This document shows positions 28,472 to 35,174 of a stretch of 64,000 bases of DNA, piece by piece. This DNA is from Mucilaginibacter gotjawali. Lineage in GTDB: Bacteria; Bacteroidota; Bacteroidia; Sphingobacteriales; Sphingobacteriaceae. The notes under the pieces are model-generated. The model did no database searches. It was not told the DNA's origin and worked only from the letters and a program-made list of their open reading frames with translations. Numbering within the stretch: the stretch's first letter is position 1; every line of letters begins with the position of its first letter. The position numbers and the translations under genes were made by a program. Where the stretch lies: assembly GCF_002355435.1 (NCBI RefSeq), contig NZ_AP017313.1, forward strand, positions 3,844,001 through 3,908,000. The letters are read 5' to 3'.

Positions 28472-28795
28472 CTATCGGCCGCACCTCTTGCGCCATTCCT
28501 CCTTAAATGCAGCTTTGTCCGCCTCGTCCATCGTCATCAGCTTATCCTTCAGTATATCGGCACGCCCCTCACCTTTATACTTCCCAAAGAGCCCGCCGAA
28601 AAAGAGCCTGCCAAATAAAATGCGGCTTAAAACGGTTAAGCCCAGGGCCTGCCAGTAGTTTATTTTTGCCAGGTGGGTAAGCTGCGGCAAAATGAGATTC
28701 CATAAAAACATTACCCCTCCACTTAAGCATACAAACACTGCAACAAAAAAAAGCAGGTATAATAATTTACGTTTCATTTTCCCGGGCTTGCGCAT
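28472..28795 (-). CDS. Small membrane protein coupled to an ECF sigma factor
   Basis: Unrecognised protein of 107 residues with two hydrophobic segments (LLYLLFFVAVFVCLSGGVMFLW and QALGLTVLSRILFGRLFFGGLF) and a charged C-terminal tail (MDEADKAAFKEEWRKRCGR). Its ATG overlaps the sigma gene's stop (TAATG), so translation is probably coupled. That position is typical of a membrane anti-sigma factor or accessory protein, but no zinc-binding anti-sigma motif is visible. An internal start at 28777 is possible. Confidence 0.75.
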   Translation of the reverse strand: MRKPGKMKRKLLYLLFFVAVFVCLSGGVMFLWNLILPQLTHLAKINYWQALGLTVLSRILFGRLFFGGLFGKYKGEGRADILKDKLMTMDEADKAAFKEEWRKRCGR

Positions 28796-29343
28796 TAATA
28801 GTCTAAAAATTCATTATACAACGTTTGCAAACGGCTGCGCAAATATTTAACCGCATATCCTTTCCTGGAGATGATGGTTTTTAACCTCTCCCCTGTTTCA
28901 TCCGCAATTTGCTGCAGTGTTTTATCTTCAAGTTCGTTCCATATAAAAACCTGTTTTTGTTTTTCGGGCAATTCGTCCAGCGCTTCAAACAATTCCTCCC
29001 AAAACAATTCTTTCAGGTAAACCGATTCCGGGTCGTCATCATCCGGCAGCAATATATCCGCAAAATCAACATCATCTTCATCCTCAGTTTTAACAAGGTC
29101 GTCTATCAGTTGTTCGGTTTTTTTTCTGCCTTTGTCAATTATCTTATTTCGTGCTACCTTAAACAACCAGCCGCGCAAAGATAAAATTTCGTCCTTGTCG
29201 TCAATATTACTTAATTGATACCAAACTTCCTGCAAAATATCTTCCGCGTCAGCTTCGTTAGGTACTTTTCTCCGTATAAAGTTAAAAAGTCCCTTGCCAT
29301 AATCGCTAACCGCTTTCACAATATTTTTTGATCTTTCAATCAT
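28795..29343 (-). CDS. ECF-type RNA polymerase sigma factor
   Basis: Sigma-70 family ECF factor. Region 2 is seen in GLFNFIRRKVPNEADAEDILQEVWYQL and SLRGWLFKVARNKIIDKGRKK; region 4 in LDELPEKQKQVFIWNELEDKTLQQIAD. An acidic linker (EDEDDVDFADILLPDDDD) separates them. I prefer the ATG at 29343 (MIERSKNIVKAV, 182 residues); the frame is open to an ATG at 29415 with an atypical 24-residue extension. It is coupled to the small membrane protein downstream and divergent from the YdcF-type gene. Confidence 0.92.
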   Translation of the reverse strand: MIERSKNIVKAVSDYGKGLFNFIRRKVPNEADAEDILQEVWYQLSNIDDKDEILSLRGWLFKVARNKIIDKGRKKTEQLIDDLVKTEDEDDVDFADILLPDDDDPESVYLKELFWEELFEALDELPEKQKQVFIWNELEDKTLQQIADETGERLKTIISRKGYAVKYLRSRLQTLYNEFLDY

Positions 29344-29444
29344 TCGTTCATCTTTCCTTTTTTTAGGCAGACGAATGAAACCAGTATTTACTTTAAGTAT
29401 TATCTTAGCAAACAAAAATCACTTTAGCAAAACAACATCATCCT

Positions 29445-30188
29445 ATGTTTTTTTTCTTCTCAAAAATCCTTGAATTTTTCATCTACCCATTAACCTGGAT
29501 CCTGGCATTGTTAATAGCGGGCATCATTGTAAAAAAACAAGCCCGTAAAAAATGGTTGTTTATTGCAGCAACAGCGCTGCTCCTTATCTTTTCAAATGAT
29601 TTTTTATTTAATGAGTTTGCCCGCAGCTGGGATGTTCAACCAGCACCACTAACAAACACCACCTATAGTTGCGCCATTGTTTTGGGTGGATTTTCGTCCG
29701 AAGGAAAAAATAAACAGGCGTTTTTTAATATCTCGTCCGACCGTTTTATACAAGGGCTTAAGTTAATTACTACGGGCAAAGTTTCGCACCTATTGATCAC
29801 CGGGGGAAATGGTGGGCTGATACATGATAGTTTCGAAGAAAGCGATTGGGTAAAAACCCAATTAAAAACATTTAAAGTTCCTGATAGCTGTATTTTGGTT
29901 GAAGACAGGAGCCGCAATACTATTGAAAATGCTGCATTTACAAAACCAATACTGTTGAAAGCGCACTTAAAGCCCCCTTATTTATTGGTCACTTCGGGGT
30001 TTCACATGCGTCGTTCGCTGGGTATTTTCAAAAAGGAAGATATACCTGTAATACCTTACCCCTGCAATTATCTTGGCGGGCAGGGTAATCCCTCGCCCGT
30101 CGACATCGTTCCGGATGCCTATGTTTTTGGATTGTGGAATTACTACGCCAAGGAAGTTGTAGGCACGATGGTAAATAAATTGAGATAA
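29445..30188 (+). CDS. YdcF/SanA/ElyC-family (DUF218) membrane protein
   Basis: 247 residues with two N-terminal membrane helices (IYPLTWILALLIAGIIV and WLFIAATALLLIF), then the DUF218 domain: AIVLGGFSSEG, LLITGGNGG, DRSRNTIENA and LLVTSGFHMRRSLGIF, the conserved family words. Family members affect envelope integrity and cell wall or enterobacterial antigen metabolism; the exact reaction is unknown. It is divergent from the sigma gene with a 100-bp gap. Confidence 0.92.
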   Translation: MFFFFSKILEFFIYPLTWILALLIAGIIVKKQARKKWLFIAATALLLIFSNDFLFNEFARSWDVQPAPLTNTTYSCAIVLGGFSSEGKNKQAFFNISSDRFIQGLKLITTGKVSHLLITGGNGGLIHDSFEESDWVKTQLKTFKVPDSCILVEDRSRNTIENAAFTKPILLKAHLKPPYLLVTSGFHMRRSLGIFKKEDIPVIPYPCNYLGGQGNPSPVDIVPDAYVFGLWNYYAKEVVGTMVNKLR

Positions 30189-30410
30189 AGCCTATTTTAA
30201 GATCATCAACCTGATCTGCTGTTTCGTACAATTTACAGCCTTTGTAAAAAAAGCCGGCTTATTTTGCTTTATGATCATCTTTTGATTCAAAGCCTTTTAT
30301 TTCAGCAGCACACGGAAGTAAAAAAACTGATGTACCGGTAGCAACGGATATTGAAGCCGGTGCGGATGATTCTGAATCGCCGGTGTTTGGTAGTAATAGG
30401 AATCTGATTA

Positions 30411-31511
30411 TTAAGCTACGCGCACGGGTGCCATTTGGGGGCTTAAATCCCGTGTCACTTTTGTAAATCCAATAACCTCGTTTTTTTCGTTATGGATAGC
30501 GGTAATGACAATCTTGCCCCAAAACATAGTACCATTTTTCCGGACCCGCCATCCCTCATCTTTGGCAACGCCAAATTCAGCCGCCTCAGCGATCAGCTTT
30601 TCAGGTTTTGAATTGCTCCTGTCTTCCTGGGTATAAAATATTTTAAAATTTTGCCCTATAGCTTCGGTAGCGATATATCCCTTCAACAGTTCGGCGCCTT
30701 TGTTCCAATTTTCGATATAGCCGTTTTCATCCAGCATCAGGATGGCATAATCCTCTATTTCCTCAATCATCCTGTTAAAACGAATGAGTTTTAAATCCTT
30801 ATCTGACATTGACTCTTTTACAATGGCCTTTATTTTGCCGTCCAGGTTATTTGTTGATGCGGTCATCATCTCCAACCATTCCGTGTCAACAGCATGCAGG
30901 TTCTCCTGTATCAAGCTAACCAAACCCATTATTATAGTTAAAGGCTGCCTCACGTCATGTGATTGCATATAAGCAATTCTTATCAAAGCTTCATTTTTCA
31001 CTTCTGTTTCTGCTATCTGTTGCTTTAACTGCTGTTTGCTTAATTCCAGTTCCATCAAAAACGCCGCTTGTCTTGAAAGCACTGTTAACGCTTTTTGCTG
31101 AAGTGAATTAAGGCTATTAGGTTTGAAATCAAACAAACAAAGTGTGCCGAGTTTAAACCCATTATTTAGTACCAGCGGAGCGCCTGCATAAAACCGGATG
31201 TGGGGATCGGAATGCACCATCGGGTTATCGTCGAAACGTTTATCATTTAAGGCGTCCCCAACGACCATAACATCGTCCTGCTGGATACTGAACTGGCAAA
31301 ATGAGGTATCCCGCGGCGCAACTTCTATATCACCCCCCGACCGTACTTTTAACCAGTTTACGTCTTCATCCAATAAAGTTATCAGGGCTATAGGTTTATC
31401 GCATATTTCTGAAGCCAGATCAACAATGTCCTGAAGCTCCTTTGATTTGTTTAGATCAAGTTTTAAGTATTTATGAACCTCCTCAATTCTTTCGCTCTCG
31501 TTATTTATCAT
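30411..31511 (-). CDS. GAF and PAS sensor with a histidine-kinase-like H box but no ATPase domain
   Basis: Cytosolic signalling protein of 366 residues. A GAF domain (about 1-155; CDKPIALITLLDEDVNWL, FYAGAPLVLNNGFKLGTLCLFD) is followed by a coiled stretch and YMQSHDVRQPLTIIMGLVSLI (about 180-200), which resembles a HisKA H box. A PAS domain (about 235-360) closes the protein. No HATPase N or G boxes follow, so autophosphorylation in cis is not possible. It may dimerise or accept phosphate from another kinase. A similar layout ends the sensor at 53605-55878. Confidence 0.88.
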   Translation of the reverse strand: MINNESERIEEVHKYLKLDLNKSKELQDIVDLASEICDKPIALITLLDEDVNWLKVRSGGDIEVAPRDTSFCQFSIQQDDVMVVGDALNDKRFDDNPMVHSDPHIRFYAGAPLVLNNGFKLGTLCLFDFKPNSLNSLQQKALTVLSRQAAFLMELELSKQQLKQQIAETEVKNEALIRIAYMQSHDVRQPLTIIMGLVSLIQENLHAVDTEWLEMMTASTNNLDGKIKAIVKESMSDKDLKLIRFNRMIEEIEDYAILMLDENGYIENWNKGAELLKGYIATEAIGQNFKIFYTQEDRSNSKPEKLIAEAAEFGVAKDEGWRVRKNGTMFWGKIVITAIHNEKNEVIGFTKVTRDLSPQMAPVRVA

Positions 31512-31826
31512 GTCGCCGCTAAAATCTTAAATAAATAAAGATTAAAAATAAATGTTTTTTGTTTCCCTCAACTGCCATGGAATATTACTGAAAATCAACC
31601 GTTTGTTTACTTAAAGGAATGTAATGGATATTTGTTTGCTATTTGTTCAAACATGCTGCCCTCTCTCCGGTAAATAAAGCTGGTACCCTTTGATGTGCCT
31701 GATCTCCGTCAGTGAAAACGCTGATCTTAAAAGCGTGCAGGCCAGGCTTTCATTCCCTGCTTGTTAAAACCTGAAATTTGATTAGGCTGAATTATTTGAT
31801 TAAGTTATCTTAGCCCCCTAATTTGG
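31512..31826. other. Intergenic region upstream of the Anbu-type gene
   Basis: About 315 bp between divergent genes. I see two loosely repeated TTTGATTA words near 31777 and 31796 but no clear promoter box or gene. A nine-base tandem repeat follows. Confidence 0.4.
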
Positions 31827-31880
31827 ACTCAATCAACTCAATCAACTCAATCAACTCAATCAACTCAATCAACTCAATCA
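31827..31880 (+). repeat. Six perfect copies of ACTCAATCA abutting a start codon
   Basis: Exactly 54 bp (6 x 9) ending three bases before the ATG at 31884, so it fills the place where a ribosome-binding region would lie. Perfect copies imply recent expansion or active slippage. There is no inverted partner in this spacer. Confidence 0.95.
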
Positions 31881-31883
31881 TAA

Positions 31884-32603
31884 ATGACCTATTGCTTAGG
31901 AATAAAAGTTAAAGAAGGCTTGATCGCTTTGGCAGATACCCGTATAACATCCGGTACAGAGATCACTACCAAAAAAAAGATCACTATTACACAGAAGGAC
32001 AATTTTTCCCTTTTCATCATGACCAGCGGATTACGTTCGGTAAGGGATAAGGCAGTTGTTTATTTTAACGAATTACTGGAAACCAAAGAATATAATAAAT
32101 TGTACAAAGCGGTAAACGCCTTTGGAGAACAGGTAAAAAGGGTTGCCAAAGAGGATAAAGAGTCATTAGAAAAAGCCGGCTTTAAATTTGACTTGAACAC
32201 CATTATCGGCGGCCAACTCGCCGATGATGATGAACATAAACTTTTCCAGTTATACCCCGAGGGTAATTGGGTAGAACTCGGGCAGGGGGCGCCTTATGTG
32301 ATTATTGGTAATTCGGGACACGGAAAGGCCATTTTAAATCGTATCTTAGATGAAGATTCGAGTTTAAAGTTGTCTCTTAAAACAGGGTTCCTTTCTTTTG
32401 ACTCTACCCGCGTAAGCGCTAACAATGTTGATTTTCCGATTGACGTCGTAGTGTACCATAAGGATAGCTTTCATATTATTGAGAAACGTTACGAGAAAAA
32501 GGACCTGGAGTACATCTCCACCCAATGGGCCGAGGAATTAAAAGCCGCCCTCGAACATATATCAGAAGAATGGATGGATACCGCTTTTGACGAACTGGAT
32601 TAG
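31884..32603 (+). CDS. Anbu-type (proteasome/HslV-related) protease subunit
   Basis: 239 residues. The start MTYCLGIKVKEGLIALADTRIT is the signature of Anbu, the ancestral beta-type proteasome relative, in which Thr2 becomes the N-terminal nucleophile after Met removal. Later words NTIIGGQLADDDEH and PYVIIGNSGHGKAILNRIL continue the family pattern. Anbu assembles into rings; its substrate is unknown. In many bacteria the gene travels with transglutaminase, ATP-grasp and alpha-E genes. Here only the transglutaminase follows, 140 bp on. A perfect 9-bp tandem repeat sits directly before the start. Confidence 0.9.
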   Translation: MTYCLGIKVKEGLIALADTRITSGTEITTKKKITITQKDNFSLFIMTSGLRSVRDKAVVYFNELLETKEYNKLYKAVNAFGEQVKRVAKEDKESLEKAGFKFDLNTIIGGQLADDDEHKLFQLYPEGNWVELGQGAPYVIIGNSGHGKAILNRILDEDSSLKLSLKTGFLSFDSTRVSANNVDFPIDVVVYHKDSFHIIEKRYEKKDLEYISTQWAEELKAALEHISEEWMDTAFDELD

Positions 32604-32644
32604 TTGTGGGATGTTGTAAAGTTGAAATGTTGTAAGGTTGTTTT
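32603..32644. repeat. 8-bp tandem repeat GTTGTAAA (left arm)
   Basis: After the stop of the Anbu gene come GTTGTAAA, GTTGAAAT, GTTGTAAG and GTTGTTTT in 8-bp register from 32613. The reverse-complement unit AACTTTAC fills 32697-32742, leaving a 52-bp loop. Confidence 0.85.
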
Positions 32645-32696
32645 ATTGCCAATCTGTGTAATATTTAAAACTCTTTAAAACATTTACGGTGCTTAT

Positions 32697-32742
32697 AACT
32701 TTACAACTTTGCAATATTAAACATTACAACTTTACAAATTTC
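32697..32742. repeat. 8-bp tandem repeat AACTTTAC (right arm)
   Basis: AACTTTAC, AACTTTGC, a diverged stretch, then AACTTTAC again, ending two bases before the transglutaminase ATG. It is the reverse complement of the left arm unit at 32603-32644. Confidence 0.85.
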
Positions 32743-32743
32743 A

Positions 32744-33589
32744 ATGAAATTCAACGTCCTCGCTGAAATGGAATATTCCGCCCGGTCGGCCGGGACAATT
32801 ATATTAAATATCCATGCGCTGCGAACGCCGCATCAAACGGTTATTAGTGAAACGTTTGCCACCGATCCCTATATCAAAGTTGAAGAGTTAACCTCCGTAC
32901 ATGGCGAAAACAGGCTGATGCGTTTTGAAATTGAAGAAGCCGGCACCATAAAAGTTAATTACCAGGCTACAATTGATAATTTGTGCGAGGTAAAGGATTT
33001 TACTGAGGTAACTGAGGTACCAGTGGCACATATGGATCATACTATTTTCCCTTATTTATATCCCAGCAGGTATTGCCAGTCGGATAAGTTATACCGCCTT
33101 GCCCACAACCTTTTCGGCCATATTTATAATCCGTTTGAAAAAGTGGCTACGCTCACCAACTGGATCCACAGGAATGTATTGTATTTAAGCGGGTCAACCA
33201 ATTCGCAAACATCCGCATTTGATACCGTTACCGAACAAGCGGGTGTCTGCCGCGATTTCGCACACCTGGGCATTGCTTTATGCCGTGCTTTAACTATCCC
33301 CGCCCGTTATTTTACAGGGTATGCCTATCAATTAAAACCTGCTGATTTTCATGCCTGCTTTGAGGCCTATATCGGTAACGAATGGGTTTTGTTTGACGCC
33401 ACCAGGCTGGTGCCGCTAAATGGCCTTTTAAAGATAGCCTCCGGCCGCGACGCGGCGGATACAGCTATCGCCAATATATTTGGCGATGTGCTTTTTACCT
33501 CCATGCTGGTAAGCTGCGAATTAGCCGAAGACGGCTTCACCCCTTTTTACTATGAAGATGGTCAGTTGAAGGGCTTGTCCTATTTATAA
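32744..33589 (+). CDS. Transglutaminase-like family protein of the Anbu neighbourhood
   Basis: 281 residues, cytosolic. An N-terminal beta domain (about 1-130) precedes a transglutaminase-like core with a full triad: Cys in TEQAGVCRDFAHLG, His in PADFHACFEAYIG, Asp in WVLFDATRLVP. Proteins of this layout are regularly found beside Anbu. It could act as a protease or amide-forming enzyme on the same unknown substrate. The pair is probably one operon; the ATP-grasp and alpha-E partner genes are missing here. Confidence 0.9.
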   Translation: MKFNVLAEMEYSARSAGTIILNIHALRTPHQTVISETFATDPYIKVEELTSVHGENRLMRFEIEEAGTIKVNYQATIDNLCEVKDFTEVTEVPVAHMDHTIFPYLYPSRYCQSDKLYRLAHNLFGHIYNPFEKVATLTNWIHRNVLYLSGSTNSQTSAFDTVTEQAGVCRDFAHLGIALCRALTIPARYFTGYAYQLKPADFHACFEAYIGNEWVLFDATRLVPLNGLLKIASGRDAADTAIANIFGDVLFTSMLVSCELAEDGFTPFYYEDGQLKGLSYL

Positions 33590-33619
33590 CACAACTAAAT
33601 ATCATCCTCCACCCTACCC

Positions 33620-33633
33620 AATGACCTAATGAC
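33620..33633. repeat. Short single arm AATGACCTAATGAC
   Basis: Two AATGAC words 8 bp apart, the same family as the arms at 16352-16395 and 26560-26590, between the transglutaminase gene and the tRNA-Cys-like gene. No inverted partner. Confidence 0.6.
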
Positions 33634-33648
33634 AAATGCCCAACCCAG

Positions 33649-33719
33649 ACGTCGCGGGCAGATTCGAACTGCCGTTGGGGGTTTTGCAGACCACCACCTA
33701 TCCTCTCGGTCACACGACT
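33649..33719 (-). tRNA. Divergent tRNA-Cys-like gene (anticodon GCA)
   Basis: A 71-nt cloverleaf of the same length as the ordinary tRNA-Cys at 38387. Anticodon loop CTGCAAA, T loop TTCGAAT, U8, A14, G18G19, U33 and discriminator U73 are all present. The T stem GGCAG/CTGCC and D stem ACC/GGT pair perfectly. Two faults: acceptor AGTCGTG with CGCGACG has an A1-G72 mismatch and a U-G wobble, and the anticodon stem GTGGT/ACCCC has a U-C mismatch. CCA is not encoded. A perfect -7 box lies upstream, so it may be expressed. It could be a working second tRNA-Cys, a specialised tRNA or a decaying copy. Confidence 0.65.
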
Positions 33720-33745
33720 TTATAAAAACTAATTAATCTCTGCTG

Positions 33746-33753
33746 CAAATATA
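33746..33753 (-). promoter_or_regulatory. -7 promoter box for the tRNA-Cys-like gene
   Basis: Read on the minus strand, TATATTTG matches TAnnTTTG and is followed by GCAGCA, the same context as the tRNA-Arg promoter at 6874. It ends 26 bases before the tRNA 5' end. Confidence 0.55.
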
Positions 33754-34013
33754 ATTATATAAACTATAATTCCTATAGATTTTATATACTAATTATAAAC
33801 CCCTATTAACTAACCTCTTGCTTTTATATACCCAGGGTAATTATTTCACCCCGTGAAAACCAAGTCGGTTTGATTTGGTTATTAATTCATTATTAGCTAC
33901 AAATTCCTTTTGTTAATTTACTGTGTTAATTATTTAACCATGCATCGCGTAAAATCACTATTTTTATACAGGTATGCTGGTATTCAAAAAATTATGCTGA
34001 TCATTATACGGCC

Positions 34014-34547
34014 ATGAAAAAATTGCTTTTTATTTTTTGTCTAATAATGGCGCCGGCAGCTTGTGTTTTTGCCGGCGACATTGCGATCAACCATTTTGTA
34101 ATTAAAGAAAATCCTTTTGCCAAGGACGAAGTAGCCATTATCGCCACCGATTCAGTCGGAAACATTCGTGAAAATGTAAATGGCATGTTTAGCTTTACGG
34201 TAAACGGGTTGGAGGATACCCTGCGGTTTGAAAAAGGGACGGCATTTTACAGGCATAAAATAGCGAGGTCAACGTTTCTGTATGCCCGCCACCAAAACGA
34301 GAGCGGCACACATTCCATCCTTTATTATGTTTACCGTACGGATGATAAGCTAAGCCCGTTTCACATCAGTTGGGTGCTGTTAGTGGCCATCCCCTGCGTA
34401 TTGTTCCTGCTAGCCTACATGTTTAAAAGGTTTATTGTCGTCGCCATCATCATCTTTGCCATATTTGTTTATTTTAATTACCACAACGGGCTTAGCATCC
34501 CAACATTTTTTGAAAGCATTATTGACGGATTAAAAAATATATTTTAG
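34014..34547 (+). CDS. Hypothetical envelope protein with signal peptide and C-terminal membrane helices
   Basis: Not recognised. 177 residues: signal peptide (LLFIFCLIMAPAACVFA), a periplasmic part of about 95 residues rich in short beta-like segments, then two close hydrophobic segments (WVLLVAIPCVLFLLAYMF and FIVVAIIIFAIFVYF) and a short tail. The start is the only ATG giving a signal peptide. A terminator follows at 34598, so it is a single-gene unit. Confidence 0.75.
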   Translation: MKKLLFIFCLIMAPAACVFAGDIAINHFVIKENPFAKDEVAIIATDSVGNIRENVNGMFSFTVNGLEDTLRFEKGTAFYRHKIARSTFLYARHQNESGTHSILYYVYRTDDKLSPFHISWVLLVAIPCVLFLLAYMFKRFIVVAIIIFAIFVYFNYHNGLSIPTFFESIIDGLKNIF

Positions 34548-34597
34548 GCTTATATTTTTTGTAATTTTTTGAGAAGGAATTTTTTCAAATATCATTA

Positions 34598-34634
34598 AAC
34601 ACCCTGGTATTTTATAGCAGGGTTTCTTTTTTTA
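34598..34634 (+). terminator. Rho-independent terminator
   Basis: ACCCTG (34601-34606) pairs with CAGGGT (34618-34623), extended by flanking A/T pairs, and is followed by TTCTTTTTTT. It lies about 50 bp after the hypothetical gene. Confidence 0.75.
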
Positions 34635-34929
34635 CTTCCTCCCTAAGGAGATATCAACAAAACCCTGTAACTATTTTTTTAAAAAAGGGCGCAATTTTCA
34701 TAATAATTTAAAAAATCATATATTAAGATATTGAATAATAGCACTAAAAAGCAGGATTACACTGGTTATTAAATTGTAATATCATAAAAAAAATAACTAT
34801 ATATATAGTTTTCAACATCTATTTGATACAAAAAAGTGCATTTAAAGTTAAATCTTGAGGTTATTCCCGGCAGCTCTGAACTCAATGCGTCCTTTTTACA
34901 CAATTCTTTTTTAATTAAAATATTTGCCT
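34635..34929. other. AT-rich spacer, nothing identified
   Basis: About 295 bp, very AT-rich, with poly-A and poly-T runs. No open frame or hairpin of note before the candidate small-RNA promoter. Confidence 0.4.
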
Positions 34930-34937
34930 TATATTTG
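34930..34937 (+). promoter_or_regulatory. -7 promoter box of a candidate small RNA
   Basis: TATATTTG, an exact TAnnTTTG match, in an otherwise empty region and followed about 50 bp on by a strong terminator. Confidence 0.6.
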
Positions 34938-34943
34938 TTGCTT

Positions 34944-35022
34944 CATATGGCAGGTTTCTACACTTGCCTTTTGTGATAAGGTTTAGGTTAAAGCCCCCGA
35001 ACTGCGAGAGTAAGGGGGCTTT
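34944..35022 (+). ncRNA. Candidate small RNA with own promoter and terminator
   Basis: The start is estimated from the -7 box, the end from the terminator; predicted length is about 80-90 nt. It contains a 5' hairpin GGCAGG/CTTGCC (34949-34968) and the terminator hairpin. A nine-codon open frame ATG...TGA (34947-34976, MAGFYTCLL) overlaps the first hairpin, so it could also be a leader peptide with attenuator. However, the next plus-strand gene is 2.5 kb away. I do not recognise a known RNA family. Confidence 0.55.
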
Positions 35023-35030
35023 TATTTTTT
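34990..35030 (+). terminator. Rho-independent terminator of the candidate small RNA
   Basis: AAAGCCCCC (34990-34998) pairs perfectly with GGGGGCTTT (35014-35022), followed by a long T-rich run. Confidence 0.85.
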
Positions 35031-35122
35031 TTAAAAAAAGTCCGAACGCCGGGAAGACCGAAAGCCGGAAAGATTTATTCCCTTAACACATTAACTTATC
35101 CTTAAAAAAAATTTGCTTTCGG

Positions 35123-35140
35123 TCCCGATAGCTATCGGGA
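35123..35140. repeat. Perfect 18-bp palindrome
   Basis: TCCCGATAGCTATCGGGA is its own reverse complement. It lies 35 bp beyond the end of the TamA-like gene. I recall this sequence as a frequent intergenic palindrome in Bacteroidota genomes; counting would confirm it. There is no T run on either side. Confidence 0.75.
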
Positions 35141-35174
35141 TTACTGATTTTCGAACGTCCGGACTTTCCCCCCC

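Noticed and set aside
34930..35030. Riboswitch (preQ1-like or other)
   Set aside because: No plus-strand gene follows for 2.5 kb and the loop sequence does not fit a class I know.
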